NCBI GenBank assembly: GCA_027922465.2
Contig: BQMF02000375.1
Coordinates: 91,654 to 155,653, forward strand
Direction of reading: 5' to 3'
DNA: 64,000 bases
DNA from: Turritopsis dohrnii
Lineage: Eukaryota > Cnidaria > Hydrozoa > Anthoathecata > Oceaniidae
Shown here: piece after piece, positions 34,514 through 45,300 of the stretch
How the letters are laid out: every line of letters starts with the position of its first letter
How positions within the stretch are numbered: the first letter of the stretch is position 1
Program-made: the position numbers and the translations under genes
Notes under the pieces: model-generated
Databases searched by the model: none
Told to the model about the DNA's origin: nothing
The model's input: the letters and a program-made list of their open reading frames with translations, nothing else

Positions 34514-35517
34514 TACATCAGCAGAAAATACATCTAGTGAAGACTTGTCCAACCACATTGATGATTCCAGCAGCAAAGATGACACGAGTGAAGATGAATT
34601 GTTGAATGATGAACCATTGTATATGAACTCAAAGTACAGTGTTGGCGACTTCTGCAGCATTTTTCTTGCACTTGTGCAGAAAAATAACATATCTGACCAG
34701 TGTGCTGGAAGTATTTTGGAAATGCTATCATTAGTTTTACCGCAAGGTACCAACAAATTCTATAATTCATGATATAAACTATATAGATATAATTAATATC
34801 AGTATTTATCAGATAGCAGATGCCCAAACAACAATCAGTCATTTCAGAAAAATTTAAAAAATGTACAGTTCCAGTACAAGAAAAAGGTCTATTGCGATTG
34901 TGGACAGCTTATGGGAGATGGCATTTGCTCCAACAATCCAACAATGTCAATATCACGGCAAAAACCTGACAGCAAAGGGATTTTGTAACCTTTTTGAGAT
35001 AGCAATGTTACCAGAACATCAAAGAGTAATAACAGGTAAGAAAAACTTTAAACCAATGTGACATTCGAAGGAAATTCAGAAGTTTACTTTATTCTCAGAC
35101 TTTTTTGTTGGAATTCTTTAAGCAATATATATGGACAAACTAATCCGAATTAATCAGCTTACTGATTTGCCCTGAAACAGTCAAATGTAAATTTCTTTTC
35201 TAGAAAGTTGGAGTATCATGCAAAAAAACCATCAAAATTCACAACTTCAAACATATCATGATATTACAGATGGCTCAATGTACCAAACACAGTGTCCAAA
35301 TGTTATTAAAGATGGTGCCTTTCCAGTAAGTGTTTATTGGCATTTGGATGGTGCACCTGCCCTGCGATCAAACAACATGTCATTATGGCCAATTCAGATG
35401 TTTATTGTCGAGATACCAACTCCAATGCGCTATTCATACAAAAACATCTTGATTTCATCCCTTTGGTATGGACGCAAAAAGCCAGACATGAAGGTTGCTC
35501 TTGGATTCAATCGATGA
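34514..35517 (+). pseudogene. tnp2-like (EnSpm/CACTA-type) transposase gene, 5' half, broken
   Basis: Exon 34514-34745, after a TTTCATTCTCAG acceptor, encodes an acidic segment and YSVGDFCSIFLALVQKNNIS..LPQ. A second exon (34814-35035) encodes VYCDCGQLMGDGIC and, after a frameshift, FCNLFEIAML, corresponding to the zinc motif and the xFIEVPLxxQL block. 35205-35517 encodes a YHDITDGSMY block, FPVSVYWHLDGAPALRSNNMS, LWPIQMFIVEIP and SSLWYGRKKPDM, which match the family's DG..Y, FNTDGVxxFKSSxxSIWP and LAGLWFGxxKP blocks. These include the catalytic-region aspartates. The 3' half is absent from this locus. It is a different copy from the minus-strand fragment at 15097-16154. Confidence 0.7.
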
Positions 35518-38322
35518 TACAATTCTACATTAAAAAACAAAAACAAAACAGAAGGTAAATAATCTTTCTTCCCATTTAGATATTCCAATCACATTTCGTT
35601 GAGCAAGTGACCAAAAACCGTTAATAAAGTGATTAGAGAAATTCCGCTTTTCATACAGTGTGTTTCAAAAAAGTGGCAACAAGAATTATAACTGCTTATA
35701 TTTCAATAAATTCTGATCATTGAATGATAATTTTTATATTATTGAAAACCTTATTTTTTCCTCTTTCCAATGATGTATTTTTTGTAGAAATTGGAGAAAT
35801 AGAAAAAGAGAAAATCGAAAAAATAACTCCAGAAAAACTCATTATTTTCTTAACGATCAATTAAGACGTTGCACAAAAAGTATAATTTAGCACAACAAAG
35901 AGAATCATTTCAGAAGTTCAATATTAATAATTTTCTTTAAGTCACCGTTTACACTAAAGACGAGTTACAATTTTATCAAAATAAAAAATAAAGTTTCTGT
36001 TTTAAGAAAACTGTAGTTGAAAAAACGTTCATCTAAAGACAAAATCAAGTTTTTTCAGGGGTGAAAATTTTATAAGAAGCGTGAAAACAATATTACGTTA
36101 CTGCGCATTTACAAAATCAACATTACACCATATTTTACTTACGAAATAAAATTAGGATTGTTTAACACAACATCAAAATAAACTAAAAAGTTCAATTTCC
36201 CTCGACATGTCGGCCATTCTCTAGAATACATTTTTGCGCTCTATGTCTCATGCCTTGCATGACGTTCAATAAAATTTGTCGGTTGCCCCGGAGAATGTTC
36301 ATTTCATTCACGATTCTTTGTCTTAAATCGTTCAAGTCTGTGATTGGTGAAGTGTTTTGCTTCAAGTATCCCCATAAGAAAAAGTCACAGGGTGTAAGGT
36401 CAGGAGATCTTGCAGGCCACGGTACCTGATGACCCATTGCAATCACTCTTCGACCAAAAACATCCCGTAACCTTCTTCTTACAAGGCGCGTTCTATGAGG
36501 AGTTGCGCCATCTTGAACCCACCAAAGTCTGTTGTTTTGTAAGTTTGGGAGATTATAATTATTAGAGAGCTGAGGAAAAGCTCGGTTATTGAGCATCTCC
36601 AGATAAGTTCTCCCATTCACATTTGCATTGAAGAAAAAAGGGCCCAAAAGAGTGCCATTCCCACAAACTCCTCCCCACAGATGCAGCTTTCGTCTATCAC
36701 CACTGACTTCAAAATTTGCAGTTGCTGGTGGGTTACCTTTGGGAGCATAACAGCGTATATTTTGTGACGATACGTGGCCATTCATGCCAAATGCAGCCTC
36801 ATCACCAACAATAACATTCGGTAGCAATCTTGGGTTGTGACATGAATTTTCGAACCATCTCGAAAAATCAAGTCTTCTTTGAAAATCGTTGTTCTTTAAT
36901 TCATGTCGGTTATGAACACGATATGGATGGTATTCCAAATCAGATCTTATGATTCGGGGAACTGTAGAGCTGGAAAGTCCAAGTTGATTTCGTCTGCAAC
37001 TCATCCTCTGGTTGTTATGAATTGCAACTTGAACTGCATTTATATTCTGGGGTGTTCTGCCAGTTCTTCTCCGTCCGCTATTTCCCTTGTGTCGATTTTC
37101 CAAAATGCCATTCTGAAGAAACTTTCTGACATTTTTGTGGATTGTTGCTTTATTCGGAAGTGCACACTGAGGGTATCTTCTTACAAATTCAGTAAGAGTT
37201 TGGTTGGTGCTCTTGGTCTCTACCCAGCCGGCACAAGACGTTTTGAAGACGTCTTTAATTCGTCTTAATCAGGTCTTCATAAGACGTATCTTGATAATGC
37301 GCATTTAAAACGCCCATAATGCGTCTTCAGAAGACGTCTTAGAATAAGACGTTTTGAAGACGTCTTATTATCGTTTTAGCAATGCCGTCGAACTCATGTT
37401 TTAAACGAGGACTTGGAAAGACGTTTTTAATGCGTATTTAAGACGTCCTTGAATTTCGATTTCGCGCGTGGCGGGAAGAAATGACGGGGGTAAATATTAA
37501 TAGTGTATTCGTAAATATTGATATAAAAGTTTCAAACTTGTCAGTTTTTTTTTTAATTTTACAAAAACAACTATTATATCTTTCTTTTAAGTAGCAAAAA
37601 ATTTTACATTTCATTGGTAAAAAGCTTTGAAACATTTTCTAATAATATCGGATCTCCCGTTCGTCGATTTTACAAAATATTTCTGGAAGTTGTGATTTCT
37701 CATTGCATAAACCAAGACTTCGTTGATAAATCGGTAAAGTGTTTTTTACTTTTTCAATATAATTTTATAAATATATAAATCTATATGATTTCGTTACTTG
37801 AGATTAAGTCAATGTTTATGTTAGTTTGAGGACGTGAGTAGTCAGTAGTGGAAGATTTATGCTTTATTTATAAAGATCTCTGACATGTTTCAAGTTTTGA
37901 GTTTTGTTGTTTAACTTTATATTAGCAACTTACTGACTTTCCTGTTTCATTCCGTGAGATATTTTCTCTGTTTCAATTTGCTTTGTCGTTGGTTTAATGT
38001 AGTAGTAGAAGTGTAGTAATGTAATGAAGTGATTTGTGGATAGCTGATAGATGATGACTGTGATGTTTTTGCTTGTAGTTACTTCAGAATACTCATATGA
38101 TTAAAATTGATCCTAGCAGTATAGTATAATGTAGTACCATGAAATTATGGAATCCTTTTTGAAGGGGAAAATCATAAGTTATAATTTTTAGTAACAGTAA
38201 TTCATCACAAATTTGTCTGTAGTAATCATTTCTGATTAATAACTCACTACCAATAAGTAGAAACATAGTCAAAAGAAAAAAACGCTAGTCTGGTGTCTTG
38301 GGCCGTCTATTTATGATATCTG

Positions 38323-39491
38323 TTGTTGGCTGGGGCGAATGTTCAATATTATCAGACGGCCCGAGTGAAGGATGATAGATTAATCAAAATGGCTATGAAC
38401 GAACCAGTTGAAGTCCTTGGTGTTGGTGTTTTTGAAGATGTAGACGCTTTATTAGAAGCAATTGAAGAAGGGGTGATAGATCAAGACAAGTTATTTGATG
38501 AGGATCTCAACCAAGCGTTGCTGAAGATGGAAGAAGACATCAAGGAAGTTCTTAAATGCTCTTTTTGTGAAAAGATTTGCAAGTCAAAAAGTGGTATGTC
38601 GAGGCATGTAAAGGCTAAGCATCCAGATGAATTTCACCAACAAACATCAGAAGTTCCGAAACATAAAAAATTTGATGGTAGGCTTGTCGATGTGGGGTGT
38701 TTTGGAAGATTATTAGGAAAGAGTGTAGATAAGTTGAGAGTTGATTTTTGTCAGACAGATGAGGTATTGGCTGAACTTGAGGTTTGGGTTTGCTCTGATG
38801 GGGATGTTTCAAAATCTTATTCTGTTGTGAAAGAAATTATTTTTGATTTTGAGTGTGATGGCAATGGAGATAAATTCTATCCTACTTTCTATAATTGTGT
38901 GTTCTCACGGTTTGATGAAATGTTTCCTTCTTTGAGTCGGGATGCTGCTTTGGCTGTTGGACTTGTTTTGGCAGACCATATTCTTGCTTTTTTATCTTCT
39001 GGGTATGTTGATTGTGATAATGTGTTGATATCTAAAAAATCTGCTTTAAGTCAGAAAGAAAAGGATATTGTTGCTTATTTAGGGGGCTATGTATTTTCCA
39101 CTTTCAGTCGCAGGATTAGGAGGTCAAAGAGTTGGAATTCAGAGTTCAGTCAAAAGAGATTAGCTTTGTTGATGGCTGGGAAGGTAGATAGTGGAGAAAG
39201 TGGCAGTGATCAGACTTTGATAAATATTAGAAATAGAGGAGGTTTGTGGAATGTCAAAGAGGAAGTTGTAAATATGTTTTGTGTTGTTGAAAGTTATTTT
39301 AAGGGTTATTGTGATGTTGGTTTTGTGAAAAGATTTGACATATCATGTTGACTTTATACCTACGAGTACGGTCATTTTCTTATGCCAAAGATAAAGTCCA
39401 GCAACATAAAATTTCCTCCAACATATCAAAGAAGAAATCCCTTCGCACTGAAATAAAAAAGTCTACAGCTTCACTTGAGTATGGACACTAA
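38323..39491 (+). pseudogene. C2H2 zinc-finger partner gene of P-like element A
   Basis: Open from 38323 to 39351. The C2H2 finger CSFCEKICKSKSGMSRHVKA lies near residue 80. Then come FYPTFYNCVFSRFDE, an ADHILAFLSS block, IVAYLGGYVFSTFSRR and LINIRNRGGLWNVKEEVV. The IVAYLxGYV and LxNxRxRxGLW blocks resemble the C-terminal domain of THAP9/P-type transposases (YIAGYV, LKNRGGL). The homologue in element B continues for about 85 residues. Here the continuation is found in another frame at 39357-39491, ending KKSLRTEIKK..EYGH and a stop, so about 40 codons and the frame have been lost. Function unknown. As a DNA-binding protein it could bind element ends or regulate the transposase. Confidence 0.75.
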
Positions 39492-39505
39492 AGAAGATTT
39501 TAAAC

Positions 39506-39521
39506 GGTTATTTTTATAACC
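39506..39521 (+). promoter_or_regulatory. Histone-like 3' hairpin of element A zinc-finger gene
   Basis: GGTTAT, loop TTTT, ATAACC, flanked by AAAC and ACAAA, 14 bases after the stop at 39491. It pairs perfectly over 6 bp and corresponds to the hairpins at 54774-54789 and 55058-55073. Confidence 0.6.
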
Positions 39522-39816
39522 ACAAATTTATAAAAAACATGGCTTTGGCAAATAATTCTCTTAGTAAGAATTGAACACATTCAATAATGGAATATGTTGT
39601 TATTCTTATTCCATTATAAGTTTGGTAGGATATGAACATGTTGGAACGGTCGGTGTCATTAAATGGTCCAACACGATTTCGGACAGATTCTTTCCATGTC
39701 GAAAAATAGCGAGTTTTAGCAAGACGACGCGGACGTTTTTGCAACGCGGTTTTTTATCATATTGAAAGACGTTCGCGTCTTCTTGGAAAATTGTTTTAGC
39801 TTTTCGAACGTATGGA

Positions 39817-40908
39817 ATGAAACTTAAAATGGCTACCGCTAACAGTCTCAAAACTGTTAGAGATGCTCTTTTGCTCTCTTACGTTGATAATTACATCGAT
39901 GACATTGAATTTATTTTGCTGTATGATTTAAACAAATCAAGAGAAGTTTATCCGTATTGGAAATATCCATTATTTGATCTCGATACATTTGATGAAGCCC
40001 AATGTGAAAAACACTTCAGGTTTCATGCCTCCCAGATTTATGACTTGGTTGAATATATGCACATTCCAGAGAAAATAACCACACCAGAAAGAATTACATG
40101 TTCTGGAGTCGAGGGCCTTTGCATTCTTCTCAAAAGACTAGCTTTTCCATGCAGATTCACTGATGTGGTTCCTGTATTTGGAAGGGATCAGACAGAAATA
40201 TGTATTTTATTCAATCACATTCAGAACTTTGTTTACAGAGACCATAACCATCGACTGAGCTCTTGGAATCAGTGGTTCCTGCAACCTCAATTTTTGAATA
40301 ACTATGCTCAAGTTGTAAACAATAAAGGGGCCCCACTTCAGAACTGCTTTGGTTTCATTGATGGTACTGTCATCCCTATTTGTAGACCAAATGTTAATCA
40401 AAGAGTTGTTTATAATGGTCACAAGAGGGTCCATGCATTAAAATTTCAGAGTGTGGCCTTACCTAATGGACTAATTGCAAATTTGGCAGGCCCCTTCGAA
40501 GGTAGAAGACACGACAGTACTATGCTTCATCAATCAAATTTACTTCCTGAGTTGCAGAGGGTAGCATTTTTTCAAGGGAATCCTTTATGCGTGTATGGAG
40601 ATCCTGCCTATCCTTTGAATTTACATTTACAAGCCCCATTTCGAGGAGCAGTTCTGACACCTGCGCAGGCTGATTACAATAAAGCTATGAAAACGGTTCG
40701 TGTTAGTGTAGAGTGGCTATTCGGTGACATACAGAAATATTATAAATTTGTTGACTATAAGAAAGAACTTAAAATCGGACTTTCACCTATTGGAAAAACA
40801 TACAGTATTTGTGCACTGCTACAAAATCTCCATGCATGCTTCTATGGTAATCAAGTTTCTACATTTTTTGAATTGGACCCACCTTCTGCACGGGAATATC
40901 TCCAATAA
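39817..40908 (+). CDS. PIF/Harbinger DDE transposase (DDE_Tnp_4 type)
   Basis: 363 residues from the ATG at 39817; the ATG three codons later would also serve. The N-terminal part (LDTFDEAQCEKHFRFHASQI) matches the family's pre-catalytic helical region. The catalytic core shows FGFIDGTVIPICRP (first Asp), PLCVYGDPAYPLNLHL (second Asp) and VRVSVEWLFGDIQKY (Glu), in the spacing expected of the DDE_Tnp_4 superfamily. The length is normal for the family and no stop or frameshift is seen. Such transposases need a Myb/SANT-like partner for DNA binding and nuclear import; one is encoded convergently at 41523-42305. The intervening 600 bp (40910-41520) is AT-rich and non-coding. Confidence 0.93.
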   Translation: MKLKMATANSLKTVRDALLLSYVDNYIDDIEFILLYDLNKSREVYPYWKYPLFDLDTFDEAQCEKHFRFHASQIYDLVEYMHIPEKITTPERITCSGVEGLCILLKRLAFPCRFTDVVPVFGRDQTEICILFNHIQNFVYRDHNHRLSSWNQWFLQPQFLNNYAQVVNNKGAPLQNCFGFIDGTVIPICRPNVNQRVVYNGHKRVHALKFQSVALPNGLIANLAGPFEGRRHDSTMLHQSNLLPELQRVAFFQGNPLCVYGDPAYPLNLHLQAPFRGAVLTPAQADYNKAMKTVRVSVEWLFGDIQKYYKFVDYKKELKIGLSPIGKTYSICALLQNLHACFYGNQVSTFFELDPPSAREYLQ

Positions 40909-41522
40909 TATCAGTTTGGACAAATATTCAATAAACTCAAGATAATATTTACACTTCAAAAGTTGTCATAAATATATACAAAACCTTTTTAAGTTATAAT
41001 AATAAAAAATAAAAGTATGCACAATAAAAGTACACATGAGATATATTCTTCTTTTTATGATAATTTTTCCATGGCCATCATAAATAAAGGCAAAAACATC
41101 TTACATTATGATTCTTGTAGCTTCCACCAGTTATTTATCATTCATTATTCTTGTCAGTGCAAAAAACATAACATAAGATATTATCAGTTTTGTAAGACTG
41201 CATCAAAACCATGAACAAAACAAAAAACTTAAAATCAACATAACAACAAGCAAACAGCAGATTGAAACGATTAAAAGTACATATATTTTTGCATCTCTTA
41301 AATGTTAGGTGTTTGTATCAGGACCAAGATCAGTAACTTTTCTGTCTTAAAAAAAGCTAGATTTTTCGGAAATTAATGAAAAAATGCAACGAATTTTCAA
41401 ACTTAGTGTTTGTAACAAAAAATTAAAAAAAAACTAGATATTTCTTCCGCTAGTGGTATATAACACAAAATAAAGCCAATAAAACAAAATGTTCTTAGCA
41501 GAACTGTTCCGATCAAGTCTAA

Positions 41523-42305
41523 CTAATCATCTTTTTTCTTCAACAATAATGCCAGAAACTGCTGCTGTTGAAGCTGTTGTTGGGCCATAAATTCAAACTG
41601 TTTCTGTTGATTTTGTTGTTGTGCTAGAAACATTTGTTGAAATTCATTTCGACGTTCCAATTCAATCTTTCTATGCTCTTTATCGGCTTCCATTTTTTCT
41701 CGTAAAATAGCAATCGTATCGCCCCCGGAACGTCTCCTTGTACTACTGCTAGGTTCTCCTGAATCACTTAGGTCAGCTTTTCTTTTTCTTGTCTCTCGTA
41801 AAGACTCCATGGCAGTTTGGCGTATATCAAGCGCCTTCTGCTGTTCTGCATTTGCTTCAATGGTCTTATTCTGTTTCTCTTCAGCTTTTTTAACCTCTGA
41901 GTCAGCACTTAGATCCACTAAATCTTGCAGCAACTGGTCTAACTCTGAAGGCTCCTCCCCACCTTGACCAGTTGATCTAATCTCAGTGTTGTTCTTTGTT
42001 TGGAATTTTTTCATTAATGAAGTACATCGTTCCCTGACACCACGACTTGTTATTGCATAAAAGCCTTCAAAGCCTGCGAGGTTTGTGGCAATGACTTGCC
42101 AAAGGGCACCTCTTTCACGAGAACCACTTTTGAAAGTGAAAATGCCATTTGATGCTACTTCTCTCAACATTAAAATGTCTTTGTCCTCATTCCACTGCAT
42201 ATTTTCTCTAAATGAAAGAAAAACGTAAGCTTTTGATATGTTAAAAATGCCATCCAACACTTCTCTTCTGCCTCTGACCACCTGCATGTCTTTTTTTAAA
42301 GCCAA
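41523..42305 (-). CDS. Myb/SANT-like partner protein of the Harbinger element
   Basis: 260 residues. Around residues 36-95 there is a Myb/SANT-like trihelix (WNEDKDILMLREVA, GSRERGALWQVIATNL, GVRERCTSLMKKFQ). A charged linker with an RKRKADLS basic patch follows, then a long Glu/Gln-rich coiled coil ending FMAQQQLQQQQFLALLLKKK. This is the standard second protein of PIF/Harbinger elements, thought to recruit the transposase to the termini. The start could be the ATG at 42305 or the one about 36 codons later, just before the WNED motif. Confidence 0.88.
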   Translation of the reverse strand: MALKKDMQVVRGRREVLDGIFNISKAYVFLSFRENMQWNEDKDILMLREVASNGIFTFKSGSRERGALWQVIATNLAGFEGFYAITSRGVRERCTSLMKKFQTKNNTEIRSTGQGGEEPSELDQLLQDLVDLSADSEVKKAEEKQNKTIEANAEQQKALDIRQTAMESLRETRKRKADLSDSGEPSSSTRRRSGGDTIAILREKMEADKEHRKIELERRNEFQQMFLAQQQNQQKQFEFMAQQQLQQQQFLALLLKKKDD

Positions 42306-45300
42306 ACAAAACTGAATTCATAGTTCAGTAAACAACAGAATCTTTAAAAACGTTCATTATACTCAAATTTTCAAAAACAAAGCAGAAATTAATGAAAATT
42401 GCTAATACAACTTACTTTTTCTTCTTAGAATCAATGTTTTCCATCTCAAAGTCTATCAGTAATAACGTTTCAGTAGTAACGTTTTCCAGAGAACGTCAAA
42501 ATGGCCAAAATGGAGTTGTGAACGCAACTTCACGAAACTCGACGCGGTATAAACATTAGAGTCCAGGCCATTTTTCCTCCGGGGAAACCCCAAATTAACG
42601 TCCGCGTCGTCTTGCTAAAACTCACTAATAATTTAAGAAGACGCCAGTGAGCCACTGAAAACGTTCATCATCAATTGAAGTGAAAGGTTTCATGAAGGGC
42701 TTGATCTTGACTTTGTGTTCTTGGCAATTTCTTATGTTCATTATGTCAAAAAAACTGTCAACTAAACCACAAAAGTGCGCTGTTTCAGATGCTTCAGGTG
42801 GCCCATATTCTGCCAAAATTTGGGATACAGTAGAACTCAAAACTTGTGCTGCTAATCGAACATTCATTATGGAATAAGAATTAAGAGAAATATGTTCAAC
42901 TGATAACTTCGGTAGTAAATGCAATCCCAGTTCCTGGTCTGTATAAAAAAACTTTGAAATATGAGACCAGAGAAGATAAATGTTGTCATTCCACATAAGT
43001 CGGTTACTGTTACCAGATCCAGATTTAAATAAGCAGTTGCGTAAAGTTTTAAGAAGATGTGGAGGATCAGAGATAAAATAAATGTAACGGTGTTCTGGAT
43101 AAGCAAAAGGATTCTCAACTTTGTAGATGACATCGGTATCAGGATTAAAGGAGTCATTACAGGAAAAAAATTGGTGCATATTAATGAAACTTCTGTTGTG
43201 AGACGCTCCATCACAGGTTGCAGCAATAACTTTTAAATTACATTTCTTCTCCAAGACATGAATAGATCTCCAAAATAATGGAAAGATTTGAAGACCAGTT
43301 GCTGATGTTGTGGCAAAATTTGCCAAAGGAAACTTCAAAGGATTCACTACACTTCTCAGAAAAAAGACAAGAACATGTGTTGCTAAACTGTTAACCTTTT
43401 TTAAAGTGGCATAGTTAACAGTATCATCACCAAGATCAACATAACCAATAAGATCACCATTGTGTTTATCCCACACCAAGTTATCTTGTATTTTCATCTC
43501 ATCAAAACAAAGTATGATGAACTTTTCTGTGTCAGCAAAATCTTTAGTTTTATCAATTAATTCATGGATAATCTTTGGGTTGAGTCCTCTCTCTGGCCTT
43601 ATATAATTTTTGTAATCTCTTAACCTTCTTCTGCTTGGTAATATTATGCACCCAGTGCCTGTTTCTTCATTATATCTCAACTCTTCATATGCACTTGGTG
43701 ACTTTGCAGCAAGATTGAGACAGTAACGGATGATTTGGGGATGATATCTTATTCCTTTTTTTGATGTGCTGATGTACTTCTGCTGTTCTTGCCAGAAAAG
43801 TTTCATGAAGGGTGGTATGTTGTGAGCATCAAGATGCTGTGCGAATGTAGCAGTTAAATCGTTATGCAAATCTGCATTAACAGCAACAGATCCATGGTCA
43901 AGTTCAGTTTTCAACTTTTCTATTTGCTTCTTTAACATCTTCTGTTCTAAACGAAGATCTTTTACAGTTGCCATTAATCGACTAGAACTAGTTGCTGAAA
44001 GTGGAGCTTTAGCTGGAACTGGCGTGTGATCCTTGAGATTTTGGCGTTTTTCAGTGATGGAATGAACATTACCAATGGTCACACAATTTTTGCACACATC
44101 TTCCTCTTGATGGACCAAAACATTACATTTAAGGAACGATAGTATACAACTTGTTGTAGAGGCAATGGGTTAGAAACATCATAAACTTTTTGTATGACAT
44201 GTGGAACAACATTTGATCCAAAGAAGTTGACACCATCACAGATATGATACTTGGAAAGATTATTAATTAAACTTGGAAGAGAAATGTTTGTACACGACTT
44301 GTTGAAATCTGTATAAATGGAATGGTTAATTGGTAAAGAGTGACAATAAACTCTGATGGTATATTCCAAAGTGTTGTCAATGATTATTTCAAATTCAGGA
44401 ACAATAAATTCTGAATTTTTCTTTATTAAGATTATTTTACTATCAGTGATGGTTGTATCCCAATCACGATTTGCCAACAATTTGGCTCTTCTAGAGGCAT
44501 CAAGAAAAGATTTGTAAGATGGTTTCGGTTGATCTTTGGATGATAAACTTGACTTTTTTTGGCATATGTTTTCATATGAAGATCTTGGCTCAGGATCAGG
44601 AGTTGAGAATGGGATATCAGGTAGGTTTCTGGATGGCAAGGAGCCAGGAATTAAAGTTGTACGAGAATCATCTAAACAAGTAACAATATTCTAACTACCC
44701 ACATAAATCTTTCAAGAAGTATTCAGAATTCTAATCTGGTAGTATAATCTATCTATAATGTAATCTGTATAAGAAGGTCATCATAAGACATAAAAATATT
44801 CTATATATACTAACGAATCAATATCTGCTCTGAAGTATAATGCTCCGAACATATGTGCAAACTTCTATTCTCGATTTGTCTCTTCAGGTTACTGTCTACA
44901 AATCTTCCTTTGCAAATAATTTTAATTAATCAGCCCATTCACGATTGTAAATATCTCTTCCAGACGGCACTTTAAAAAATGAAACACCATGGCATTTTCC
45001 TCTTGAGTTATTACATAACGCAATGGAACAATTTACACCGGGCATTTTAGAAAAAGATTGAGTATAATAAACAAGTTCTTGCTTCTCTGTACTAGATTTC
45101 GGTATCTTCGCTGCAATATTTACATTTTTATCATCCTTCAAGTGGACTGGGTCCGAGCGAATCCCATAACAATAACATAACATTCGATTGCGCGAGTGGC
45201 CAGACTAGCGTTTTTTTCTTTTGACTATGGTAGAAACCATCCACAATGACATTGCAAAAATTTTCGAACAAATTTTCGAACGCATGAAATATATTTTCCA

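Larger units (their letters stand above)
39708..42626. mobile_element. PIF/Harbinger element, two intact genes, ATT duplication
   Basis: Ends share GAGTTTTAGCAAGACGACGC and continue CGGACGTT. The outermost bases are AGC on one side and AGT on the other. AAT at 39705-39707 and 42627-42629 (ATT on the coding strand) duplicates three bases inside the FLNYFSTW codons of the P-like transposase, proving insertion. It encodes a DDE transposase and a Myb-like partner in convergent orientation, both open, so it may be autonomous. Confidence 0.9.
39520..45183 (-). pseudogene. THAP-type P-like transposase gene of element A, broken
   Basis: Minus-strand gene. The THAP start MPGVNCSIALCNNSRGK is at about 45049. 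An in-frame stop follows REWAD and a one-base shift follows before SLHICSEHY. A second exon encodes TTLIPGSLPSRNLP. The main exon (44639-42627) has a frameshift near 44120, then LRDYKNYIRPERG, CFDEMKIQDNLVWD, ATCDGASHNRSF, FISDPPHLLKTLRN and LAAQVLSSTVSQIL. The frame is cut at FLNYF by the Harbinger element and resumes at 39700 with STWKESV and MFISYQTYNGIRI. The C-terminal segment that in element B carries the catalytic Glu (DPLENYFG) is deleted. The coding order equals that of B, so the two are clear paralogues. Confidence 0.85.
38264..45229. mobile_element. P-like transposon A, two convergent genes, degenerate
   Basis: Inverted ends start CATAGTCAAAAGAAAAAAAC and share TAGTCTGG. Target duplication GTAGAAA at 38257-38263 and 45230-45236. 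The C2H2 gene lies on the plus strand at the left, the THAP-type transposase gene on the minus strand at the right, so their 3' ends meet near 39500. Without the Harbinger insertion it is about 4.0 kb. Layout and termini match element B at 51734-56399. Confidence 0.85.

Noticed and set aside
37438..37635. Minus-strand 65-codon frame inside the TA-flanked element
   Set aside because: Low complexity, no transposase motif; the element appears non-autonomous.
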